Positions 1-5,399 of a DNA stretch of 5,427 bases are shown piece after piece. The stretch comes from Bacteroidales bacterium (GTDB lineage: Bacteria; Bacteroidota; Bacteroidia; Bacteroidales; UBA932), in NCBI GenBank assembly GCA_021443605.1, contig JABUTQ010000005.1, positions 1 through 5,427 on the forward strand, written 5' to 3'. A program made the translations under genes and the position numbers. Each line of letters begins with the position of its first letter. Within the stretch, counting starts at the first letter, position 1. Below the pieces are notes generated by a model. It was not told the origin of the DNA, ran no database searches, and worked only from the letters and a program-made list of their open reading frames with translations.

Positions 1-45
1 AACGGCTCTACGATAGGTTAAAACCTTTCGGTCGCAGTTGCTGTT

Positions 46-125
46 GTCATTCCGAGCGAGAGCGAGGAATCTCCACGAATGGAACTTTTTTGTGAGATTC
101 TCCGGGGTAAATCCCTCAGAATGAC
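46..125. repeat. Imperfect palindromic dispersed-type repeat upstream of miaA
   Basis: The outer arms GTCATTC (46-52) and GAATGAC (119-125) are perfectly complementary. After one mismatch, GAG (54-56) pairs with CTC (115-117). A second inner stem pairs GAATCTC (67-73) with GAGATTC (94-100) and continues as AC/GT across a bulged C. The apical loop is 77-91. The stretch between the two stems (57-66 against 101-114) does not pair well. The left arm contains the GAGCGAGAGCGAGGAATCT motif, which from memory resembles short palindromic repeats scattered between genes in Bacteroidetes and some other phyla. Only one copy lies in this window, so repetitiveness is inferred. It ends 14 bases before the miaA start, so it would lie in the miaA 5' leader if transcription begins upstream. 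Confidence 0.6.
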
Positions 126-139
126 GAATATAAAGAAAT

Positions 140-1015
140 ATGTACGACGAATACGACCTTATATGCATTTTGGGCCCCACTGCGAGCGGAAAAACCCGCT
201 ATGCCGTGAATCTTGCCCGTGAAATCGGTGGGGAGATTCTCTCCGCCGATTCGCGTCAGGTGTATCGTGGAATGGATATTGGCACGGGGAAGGATCTTGC
301 CGATTATGGTGATGTCCCATATCACCTGATAGATATTGTGGATGCCGGCACCAAGTATAATATCCATCTGTATCAGAGAGATTTTGAAAAGGCTTATAAA
401 GATGTGGTGCAGAGGGGGAAACGTGCTATTCTCTGTGGCGGATCGGGGCTATATATCGAGGCCGTGACGCGGGCATATTCCCTGCCGGACGTGCCGCAGA
501 ATCCCGAGCTCCGTGCCGAACTGGAAAAAGAAGATACAGAGACACTTGTAAATCGGCTTGCCGGCTTGAAACATCTTCACAACAAGACGGACTACGACAC
601 TCGCCAGAGACTGATACGGGCTTTGGAAATTGCGATATATCAGAATGAACACCCAGTAAACTACACTTCATTTCTGCCAAAAAACACGAAGTATATCGGC
701 ATAGACGTTGACCGCGACCCCCGCAATGCCCGCATTGATGCAAGACTTGAGGCTCGTCTCAAAGAAGGGATGGTGGAAGAAGTGAAGCGCCTGTTGGAGA
801 GCGGCATCCAGGCAGAAGACCTTATATATTACGGCCTTGAGTATAAGTTTGTAACGCTCTATCTTACAGGTGTTTTGTCTTATGACGAGATGAAGCTAAA
901 ACTGGGTACGGCCATCCATCAGTTCGCAAAACGGCAGATGACCTGGTTCCGTGGTATGGAACGCCGCGGCATCGAGATAGAGTGGGTCCACGTCTATAAC
1001 AACAATCTCAAATAA
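140..1015 (+). CDS. miaA: tRNA dimethylallyltransferase (MiaA)
   Basis: This 291-residue cytosolic enzyme transfers a dimethylallyl group from DMAPP to N6 of A37 in tRNAs that read codons starting with U, the first step toward ms2i6A. Visible motifs are the P-loop GPTASGKT (residues 12-19), SADSRQVYRGMDIGTGK (35-51) with the family's conserved Asp at 37, GGSGLY (100-105), the NKTDYDTRQRLIRALEI stretch (148-164), and QFAKRQMTWFRG (261-272), the family's AKRQ-TWFR signature near the C-terminus. The usual GYKE-type motif reads YGLEYKF here, and the protein is slightly shorter than the typical 300-316 residues. Several Bacteroidetes carry two miaA genes and this may be the shorter paralogue; that is inference. 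An in-frame TAA at 131-133 leaves ATG 140 as the first ATG. No Shine-Dalgarno sequence is evident. A terminator follows, so it is probably transcribed separately from smpB. Confidence 0.95.
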   Translation: MYDEYDLICILGPTASGKTRYAVNLAREIGGEILSADSRQVYRGMDIGTGKDLADYGDVPYHLIDIVDAGTKYNIHLYQRDFEKAYKDVVQRGKRAILCGGSGLYIEAVTRAYSLPDVPQNPELRAELEKEDTETLVNRLAGLKHLHNKTDYDTRQRLIRALEIAIYQNEHPVNYTSFLPKNTKYIGIDVDRDPRNARIDARLEARLKEGMVEEVKRLLESGIQAEDLIYYGLEYKFVTLYLTGVLSYDEMKLKLGTAIHQFAKRQMTWFRGMERRGIEIEWVHVYNNNLK

Positions 1016-1018
1016 GTT

Positions 1019-1075
1019 ACCGAGGGGAGGTGGCTGATTCTTGCTGCACTCTCCGATTCATCCCCTCGGTTTTTT
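1019..1075 (+). terminator. Rho-independent terminator after miaA
   Basis: A perfect 10-bp stem pairs ACCGAGGGGA (1019-1028) with TCCCCTCGGT (1061-1070), and six T residues follow (1070-1075). The loop is long (32 bases, 1029-1060) and shows no strong inner hairpin. The stem begins three bases after the miaA stop codon. The opposite strand lacks a T-run after the stem, so it should act only on + strand transcripts. It separates miaA from smpB and the downstream genes. Confidence 0.85.
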
Positions 1076-1083
1076 GAATATCG

Positions 1084-1115
1084 TTTGGTATTTCGCTCAC
1101 TTAATCGTAACTTCG
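1084..1115 (+). promoter_or_regulatory. Candidate Bacteroidetes-type promoter for smpB
   Basis: TTTG at 1084-1087 matches the -33 element. TAACTTCG at 1108-1115 matches five of the six fixed bases of the -7 element TAnnTTTG. The spacer is 20 bases, within the usual range for the Bacteroidetes primary sigma factor. It lies just after the miaA terminator, where smpB needs a new promoter. The expected start of transcription, a few bases after 1115, falls at or almost at the smpB ATG (1123). The sequence match is seen; promoter function is inferred. Confidence 0.45.
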
Positions 1116-1122
1116 CCCCGAT

Positions 1123-1566
1123 ATGCCCAAAGCGAAAGGTAAAATAGAAATCCGCAATAAAAAGGCCTCTTTTGAATATGAGTTCATAGAGAGTTATACC
1201 GCCGGTATTGTGCTCAGTGGCACGGAGATAAAGTCTATCCGTGCCGGCAAGGCTTCGCTGGTGGACAGCTATTGCTACTTTGTTTCCGGAGAGCTTTATG
1301 TGAAGAATATGAACGTTTCGGAATACTGGTGGGGCACAGTCAACCGACACGACCCGAGGCGGGACCGCAAACTTCTCCTCACGAAGCGGGAGCTTCGCAA
1401 ATTGGAGCGTGCTATCAAGGAAAAGGGGCTCACCATAGTTGCCACGCGATTGTTCATTGCCGAAAACGGCTATGCAAAACTGAACATAGCGCTTGCAAGA
1501 GGAAAGAAGGAGTACGACAAACGCCAGTCCATCAAAGAGAAGGATTTCAGAAGAGAGATGCAATAA
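1123..1566 (+). CDS. smpB: SsrA-binding protein SmpB (trans-translation)
   Basis: SmpB binds the tRNA-like domain of tmRNA and delivers it to stalled ribosomes for peptide tagging and rescue. The 147-residue product has the family blocks in order: IEIRNKKASFEYEF near the start (8-21), the AGIVLSGTEIKSIRAGKASLVDSY core (27-50), HDPRRDRKLLL (76-86), the ARLFIAENGYAKLNIALARGKKEYDKR region up to residue 134, and a basic/acidic tail. The tail after DKR is only 13 residues and ends REMQ, whereas E. coli SmpB has about 21 residues there. ATG 1123 is secure: an in-frame TAA lies at 1108-1110, no other start lies between, and conserved residues begin near residue 7. No Shine-Dalgarno sequence is seen. 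It is probably the first gene of a smpB-pgk-recA-trpS unit, with 24 bases to pgk. The ssrA tmRNA gene is not in this window. Confidence 0.95.
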   Translation: MPKAKGKIEIRNKKASFEYEFIESYTAGIVLSGTEIKSIRAGKASLVDSYCYFVSGELYVKNMNVSEYWWGTVNRHDPRRDRKLLLTKRELRKLERAIKEKGLTIVATRLFIAENGYAKLNIALARGKKEYDKRQSIKEKDFRREMQ

Positions 1567-1590
1567 TCATTAACTAAAATTATAACAACA
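1567..1590 (+). promoter_or_regulatory. A-rich translation leader of pgk
   Basis: The 24 bases between the smpB stop and the pgk ATG are almost entirely A and T with a few C (ending ATTATAACAACA) and contain no Shine-Dalgarno motif. Unstructured A-rich leaders of this kind are typical of well-translated Bacteroidetes genes. No TAnnTTTG -7 element is visible here, which favours read-through from smpB. High expression is inferred from context and from the glycolytic role of the gene. Confidence 0.45.
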
Positions 1591-2841
1591 ATGCAGACAA
1601 TTGACACTTACGATTTTACTGGCAAAAAAGCTATTGTCAGAGTCGATTTCAACGTTCCACTTGATGAAAATTTCAAGATTACTGACGACACCAGAATCCG
1701 CGCCGCCATCCCTACCTTGAAGAAGGTTCTTGAAAAGGGAGGGTCCCTCATCATTATGTCACATCTTGGTCGCCCGAAGGGTGTCACTGACAAATATTCC
1801 CTCAAACACATCATCTATAGGGTTGAAGAGAAACTCGGAGTGAAAGTCCAGTTTGCAGACGACTGTATGAAGGCTGACGCTCAAGCTGCTGCCCTCAAGC
1901 CCGGTGAGGTTCTCCTCCTTGAAAACCTCCGTTTCTATGCAGAAGAGGAAGGCAAACCGAGAGGTCTCGCCGAGGATGCTTCAGACGAAGAGAAGAAGGC
2001 TGCAAAGGCTGTTGTGAAGGCAAGCCAGAAAGAGTTTACAAAGAAACTCGCTTCTTATGCAGATTGCTATATCAACGATGCATTCGGTACTGCACACCGC
2101 GCACACGCATCTACAGCCCTTATCGCAGACTATTTCCCCAACGACAAAATGTTCGGTTATGTGATGGAAGGTGAAATCAAGGCTATTGACCAGGTACTCA
2201 ATACCCCGGCACGCCCTCTTACGGCCATCATCGGTGGAGCGAAGGTCTCTTCAAAGATTGGTATCATCGAAAACCTCATCGACCGCGTTGATAATCTTAT
2301 CATTGGCGGCGGTATGGTCTATACTTTCGTAAAGGCCCTTGGTGGAAAGATTGGCAACTCTATCTGCGAAGACGACCAGATTGAAGTTGCAAAGAGCATT
2401 ATGAAGAAAGCCGAAGAGAAGGGCATTGACCTTCATCTCGACCGCAAAGTGCTTATTGCCGATGCATTCAGCAACGATGCTAATACACAATATGTGAAGA
2501 ACAGCGAGATTCCTGACGGATGGGAAGGTGTAGATGCTTCACCTGAGACCTTCGAGTATTGGAAAGGTATCATCTCAAAATCAAAGACAATCCTCTGGAA
2601 TGGTCCTCTCGGAGTATTCGAGATTCCCAAATTTGCCACTTGCACCAACAAGATGGCCGGTCTTCTTGCAGAGGCTACCGAAAATGGCGCCTTCACCCTC
2701 GTGGGCGGTGGAGATTCAGTTGCTGCCGTTACTCAGATGGGCTATGCAGAGAAGGTCAGCTACGTCTCAACCGGTGGCGGTGCAATGCTCGAATATCTTG
2801 AAGGCAAGGAACTTCCGGGTATCAAGGCAATTCGCGGATAA
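1591..2841 (+). CDS. pgk: Phosphoglycerate kinase (Pgk)
   Basis: This cytosolic glycolytic enzyme transfers phosphate between 1,3-bisphosphoglycerate and ADP to give 3-phosphoglycerate and ATP. The 416-residue protein carries the substrate-binding residues in the N-terminal lobe: RVDFNVPL (17-24, with D19 and N21), R35 in DTRIRAAIPT, SHLGRPKG (57-64, H58 and R61), ENLRF (111-115, R114) and DAFGTAHRAH (163-172, R170). The nucleotide-binding C-terminal lobe shows GGAKVSSKIG (215-224), WNGPLGVFE (336-344) and GGGDSVAA (372-379), and the protein ends with STGGGAMLEYLEGKELPGI, the normal family ending. A charged, Lys/Glu-rich insert after ENLRF (about 118-150) makes it longer than the E. coli enzyme (387 residues) and appears typical of Bacteroidetes Pgk. 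No terminator follows, and recA starts 57 bases downstream, so co-transcription is likely. Confidence 0.98.
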   Translation: MQTIDTYDFTGKKAIVRVDFNVPLDENFKITDDTRIRAAIPTLKKVLEKGGSLIIMSHLGRPKGVTDKYSLKHIIYRVEEKLGVKVQFADDCMKADAQAAALKPGEVLLLENLRFYAEEEGKPRGLAEDASDEEKKAAKAVVKASQKEFTKKLASYADCYINDAFGTAHRAHASTALIADYFPNDKMFGYVMEGEIKAIDQVLNTPARPLTAIIGGAKVSSKIGIIENLIDRVDNLIIGGGMVYTFVKALGGKIGNSICEDDQIEVAKSIMKKAEEKGIDLHLDRKVLIADAFSNDANTQYVKNSEIPDGWEGVDASPETFEYWKGIISKSKTILWNGPLGVFEIPKFATCTNKMAGLLAEATENGAFTLVGGGDSVAAVTQMGYAEKVSYVSTGGGAMLEYLEGKELPGIKAIRG

Positions 2842-2898
2842 TATCAATACTGGCAGAAACATCAGCGATTATATTAACTTATTAAACACAATCGTATT

Positions 2899-3921
2899 AT
2901 GGCTAAGGAAGAAGTAAACAACTCGCCGAATGCTGAAAAGCTTAAAGCTTTGCAGGCCACTCTCGCAAAAATCGAGAAGGATTTCGGCAAAGGAACAATC
3001 ATGAAACTGGGGGATCAGCCCGATTGCGAAGTTTCTACAATCGCATCCGGATCTATCGCGCTCGACCACGCGCTCGGAATCGGAGGTTATCCTCGCGGAA
3101 GGGTCATTGAAATTTATGGCCCCGAATCGAGTGGTAAGACTACCCTCGCAATCCACGCGATAGCTGAGGCGCAGAAGACAGGCGGAATTGCCGCCATTAT
3201 CGATGCCGAGCACGCTTTCGACCGCACATACGCCAAAAACCTCGGCGTAAATGTCGATACTCTCCTCATCTCGCAGCCGGACAACGGCGAGCAGGCTCTC
3301 GAAGTGGCAGATGACCTTATCCGCAGCGGTGCTATTGACATTATCGTCATCGACTCCGTTGCAGCCCTCACTCCTAAGGCTGAAATCGAAGGGGAGATGG
3401 GTGATTCAAGGGTAGGCCTTCAGGCAAGGCTTATGAGCCAGGCTCTCCGTAAACTCACTGCAAATATCTCTCGCACAAATACTTGCTGTATCTTTATTAA
3501 TCAGCTCCGTGAGAAGATTGGGGTGATGTTCGGCAATCCTGAAACCACCACAGGCGGTAATGCGCTCAAATTCTATGCTTCCGTAAGGCTGGACGTGCGC
3601 AAAGTCACCGCTCTGAAGGATGGCGAGGAGACCACCGGAAACCGCACTCGCGTCAAGATTGTCAAGAACAAGATGGCGCCTCCTTTCCGCAAGGCCGAAT
3701 TTGACATTGTCTTTGGAGAAGGCATCTCAAAAATCGGTGAGATAATCGACCTCGGAGTTGAGATGGATATCATCAAGAAGAGCGGATCGTGGTTCAGCTA
3801 CAATGACGGCAAGATTGGTCAGGGGCGCGACAGCGTGAAACAGCTTTTGCTTGACAACCCTGCCCTTGCAGAAGAGATCGAAGCGAAGATTAGAGAAGGT
3901 TTGATAAATGTAAATGATTGA
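2899..3921 (+). CDS. recA: Recombinase RecA
   Basis: RecA is the ATP-dependent DNA strand-exchange protein that forms filaments on single-stranded DNA during recombinational repair. The 340-residue protein shows an N-terminal LKALQATLAKIEKDFGKGTIMKLG segment (15-38) for filament contacts, Walker A GPESSGKT (74-81), IDAEHAFD (101-108) with the catalytic Glu at 104, Walker B IIVIDSVAAL (148-157), loop L1 around EGEMGDSRVGLQARLMSQALRKL (164-186), and the FINQLREKIGVMFGNPETTTGGNALKFYAS block (199-228), which includes loop L2. The C-terminal domain ends IREGLINVND, without the long acidic tail of E. coli RecA (353 residues). The 57-base upstream gap has no LexA-type palindrome and no good -33/-7 pair, so expression probably depends on read-through from pgk. 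The TGA stop shares its A with the trpS ATG. Confidence 0.98.
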   Translation: MAKEEVNNSPNAEKLKALQATLAKIEKDFGKGTIMKLGDQPDCEVSTIASGSIALDHALGIGGYPRGRVIEIYGPESSGKTTLAIHAIAEAQKTGGIAAIIDAEHAFDRTYAKNLGVNVDTLLISQPDNGEQALEVADDLIRSGAIDIIVIDSVAALTPKAEIEGEMGDSRVGLQARLMSQALRKLTANISRTNTCCIFINQLREKIGVMFGNPETTTGGNALKFYASVRLDVRKVTALKDGEETTGNRTRVKIVKNKMAPPFRKAEFDIVFGEGISKIGEIIDLGVEMDIIKKSGSWFSYNDGKIGQGRDSVKQLLLDNPALAEEIEAKIREGLINVND

Positions 3922-5039
3922 TGGCAAAGATAATACTTACCGGAGACCGTCCTACGGGAAGGTTGCACATAGGACATTATGTAGGTTCACTCCGCCGCAG
4001 GGTGGAGCTTCAGAACAGTGGCGAATTTGACAAGATTTTCATAATGATTGCCGATGCCCAGGCACTGACAGATAATTATGACAACCCTGAAAAGGTGCGT
4101 CAGAACATTATTGAGGTGGCTATGGACTATATGTCGGCAGGTCTGGATCCGGCAAAGAGCAATATATTGATACAGTCGCAGATCAGTGAGCTTACCGAGT
4201 TGACTTTCTTTTATATGAATCTTGTCACGGTGCAGCGTCTGCAGCGCAATCCTACCGTAAAGCAGGAGATTCAGCTTCGTGGTTTTTCAGACAGCACTGA
4301 CGGAAACGACAACAAGGCGGGAATCCCCACCGGATTTTTCTGCTATCCCATCAGTCAGGCTGCCGATATCACTGCATTCAAGGCGACCACAGTCCCTGTC
4401 GGAGACGACCAGGAGCCGATGATAGAACAGACTCGCGAGATTGTCCGCAAGTTCAACTCAATCTATGGGCCTACGCTTGTTGAACCGGAAGCATTGTTGC
4501 CGAGCAATGATGCCTGCCGCAGACTTCCCGGTACAGATGGCAAGGCCAAGATGAGCAAGTCTCTTGGTAATTGTATCTATCTGGCAGACAGCGAAGAAGA
4601 TGTGCGCAAGAAGATTATGGGAATGTACACCGACCCGCTCCACGTACAGGTTTCAGACCCCGGACACATTGAGGGCAATTGTGTGTTCACATATCTTGAT
4701 GCGTTTTGCACTGATGCTGATTTTGCGGAATTTTGGCCCGATTATGCAAACCTTGACGAGCTTAAAGCACACTATCAGCGTGGCGGCCTTGGCGACATGA
4801 AGGTCAAGAAATTCCTTAACAGCGTGATACAGAAGGAGCTTGCTCCCATCCGTGCACGCCGTGCAGAGCTTGAGAAAGATATCCCTTATGTGTATGAGGT
4901 GCTTCGCAAAGGGTCGGATGCCGCCAGAGAGGTTGCAGCTCAGACCCTTTCGGAAGTCAAGCGTGCGATGCGCATCAATTACTTCGACAAGGATGTCCTG
5001 GAGGCTCTTCTAAAGGAACAGAGCGAGAAATACCGGTAG
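3921..5039 (+). CDS. trpS: Tryptophanyl-tRNA synthetase (TrpS)
   Basis: This class I aminoacyl-tRNA synthetase activates tryptophan with ATP and charges tRNA-Trp in the cytosol. From ATG 3921 the product is 372 residues. The HIGH signature lies in TGDRPTGRLHIGHYVGSL (7-24, HIGH at 16-19). Other landmarks are IADAQALTDN (43-52), the NIIEVAMDYMSAGLDPAKSNILIQSQ block (62-87), YPISQAADI (142-150), VPVGDDQEPMIEQTREI (158-174) and KMSKS (210-214). It is longer than the roughly 330-residue E. coli-type enzyme. A TTG at 3918 is in frame one codon earlier, but ATG is preferred because it gives a TGATG overlap with the recA stop, typical of coupled translation. No T-box or tryptophan leader precedes it. 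It is the last gene of the cluster, with a terminator 26 bases after its stop. Confidence 0.96.
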   Translation: MAKIILTGDRPTGRLHIGHYVGSLRRRVELQNSGEFDKIFIMIADAQALTDNYDNPEKVRQNIIEVAMDYMSAGLDPAKSNILIQSQISELTELTFFYMNLVTVQRLQRNPTVKQEIQLRGFSDSTDGNDNKAGIPTGFFCYPISQAADITAFKATTVPVGDDQEPMIEQTREIVRKFNSIYGPTLVEPEALLPSNDACRRLPGTDGKAKMSKSLGNCIYLADSEEDVRKKIMGMYTDPLHVQVSDPGHIEGNCVFTYLDAFCTDADFAEFWPDYANLDELKAHYQRGGLGDMKVKKFLNSVIQKELAPIRARRAELEKDIPYVYEVLRKGSDAAREVAAQTLSEVKRAMRINYFDKDVLEALLKEQSEKYR

Positions 5040-5064
5040 AGTATTGTCATATTTAAACAGTAGA

Positions 5065-5095
5065 AGCGGTGCAGATTCCCTGTGCCGCTTTTTTT
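5065..5095 (+). terminator. Rho-independent terminator after trpS
   Basis: AGCGGTGCAG (5065-5074) pairs with CTGTGCCGCT (5080-5089) over ten positions, two of them G-U wobbles, with a five-base loop ATTCC. Seven T residues follow (5089-5095). The wobbles pair only in + strand RNA, and the T-run is on the + strand, so it terminates the smpB-pgk-recA-trpS unit. The hairpin starts 25 bases after the trpS stop. Confidence 0.88.
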
Positions 5096-5126
5096 GCAAC
5101 TTTTTACTCTGAGGTACGTTACTTAG

Positions 5127-5168
5127 GGATGTGATTTAATTGTTCAAAATTCTTAATGAATTACATCC
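5127..5168 (+). other. Stem-loop downstream of the trpS terminator
   Basis: GGATGTGATTTA (5127-5138) pairs with TAAT... in reverse, that is TGAATTACATCC (5157-5168), over 12 positions with two G-U wobbles (5133 with 5162, 5137 with 5158). The loop is 18 bases. The wobbles favour structure in + strand RNA over the minus strand. No T-run follows, so it is not an intrinsic terminator. Whether it is transcribed is unknown, since the trpS terminator lies just upstream. Confidence 0.5.
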
Positions 5169-5201
5169 TTGCGACCACGGCACTGAGAAAATCCACCTTT
5201 G
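5169..5201 (+). promoter_or_regulatory. Weak candidate Bacteroidetes-type promoter
   Basis: CACCTTTG at 5194-5201, followed by CA, matches five of the six fixed bases of TAnnTTTG. TTG at 5169-5171 could be a -33 element, with a 22-base spacer that is slightly long. The predicted start would fall about 5206-5209, at the beginning of the compact hairpin at 5206-5226. No ORF of useful length starts soon after, so any product would be a small RNA or a long leader for the gene near 5400. This is a motif match only. Confidence 0.25.
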
Positions 5202-5205
5202 CACA

Positions 5206-5226
5206 CTGGATTGTCTCCAATCCCAG
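5206..5226. other. Compact hairpin in the intergenic region
   Basis: CTGGATTG (5206-5213) pairs with CAATCCCAG (5218-5226) as an eight-base-pair stem with one bulged C (5222) and a four-base loop TCTC. It has no following T-run, so it does not look like a terminator. It sits where a transcript from the weak promoter at 5169-5201 would begin. Function is unknown. Confidence 0.45.
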
Positions 5227-5349
5227 AGGTAGCAAAGAAAAGTGCATATATAGTTAGCATTTCATGTGTAAAAATAGAAGATTATTGACATTTATTGAGA
5301 TGAAAATGGATTTCCTTCTATAAAGTTCCTGCATTTTGAGAAAAATGAG

Positions 5350-5357
5350 TAATTTTG
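5350..5357 (+). promoter_or_regulatory. Perfect Bacteroidetes -7 element (TAATTTTG)
   Basis: TAATTTTG matches TAnnTTTG at every fixed base. No good -33 TTTG is found at the right distance; the bases near 5325-5330 read GTTCCT. If it is used, transcription would start about 5361-5365, giving a leader of about 35-40 bases before the ATG at 5400. The leader would include the hairpin at 5368-5383. Confidence 0.4.
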
Positions 5358-5367
5358 TGGCAGAAAT

Positions 5368-5383
5368 TTGTGGAAATCCACAA
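5368..5383 (+). promoter_or_regulatory. Perfect small inverted repeat in the leader of the last gene
   Basis: TTGTGG (5368-5373) and CCACAA (5378-5383) are perfectly complementary around an AAAT loop. A second copy of TTTGTGG lies 13 bases upstream (5354-5360), overlapping the -7 element, so CCACAA could pair with either copy. The arrangement could be an operator or a leader hairpin; both readings are inference from position. Confidence 0.35.
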
Positions 5384-5399
5384 TTAAACTCCATAAAAC

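Larger units (their letters stand above)
5096..5399. other. AT-rich intergenic region with hairpins and promoter-like motifs
   Basis: These roughly 300 bases contain no convincing gene. All ATG-started frames before 5345 are very short: ATG at 5264 and ATG at 5301 reach stops within a few codons. Base composition becomes visibly richer in A and T than the coding region, especially after 5230. Structures worth noting are a hairpin at 5127-5168, a compact hairpin at 5206-5226, a weak -33/-7 pair at 5169-5201 and a perfect -7 motif at 5350-5357. No tRNA or known riboswitch pattern was recognised. It probably holds the regulatory region of the next + strand gene. Confidence 0.6.

Noticed and set aside
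15..26. AGGTTAAAACCT mini-palindrome at the left edge
   Set aside because: The implied loop is only two bases, the stem is five base pairs, and no T-run follows, so it is neither a good hairpin nor a terminator.
3..95. Open + strand frame at the left edge, possibly the tail of an upstream gene
   Set aside because: It runs through the palindromic repeat, its translation is not protein-like, and no recognisable C-terminal motif is seen. The other two frames stop at 14-16 and 19-21, so an upstream gene tail cannot be assigned.
994..1563. 189-codon open frame on the minus strand
   Set aside because: It lies antisense to smpB and the miaA terminator, its translation matches no family I know, and smpB is unmistakable on the + strand.
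3918..3920. TTG as the trpS start, one codon before ATG 3921
   Set aside because: ATG is the stronger start, gives the typical TGATG overlap with recA, and fits the usual TrpRS N-terminus better.
3890..3920. T-box or tryptophan leader controlling trpS
   Set aside because: trpS starts inside the recA stop codon, leaving no room for a leader, and no T-box core or Trp-rich leader peptide is seen.
5193..5202. Possible CTnDOT-type attachment core (GTAnnTTTGC)
   Set aside because: The sequence CCACCTTTGC differs at two of the fixed positions, and no integrase or element end is present. It fits a weak -7 element better.
5282..5298. TTATTGA direct repeat spaced ten bases apart
   Set aside because: A seven-base repeat in AT-rich sequence is easily expected by chance, with no other supporting signal.
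5285..5324. E. coli-like TTGACA and TATAAA promoter pair
   Set aside because: The spacer is 28 bases, far too long, and the Bacteroidetes primary sigma factor does not use this consensus.
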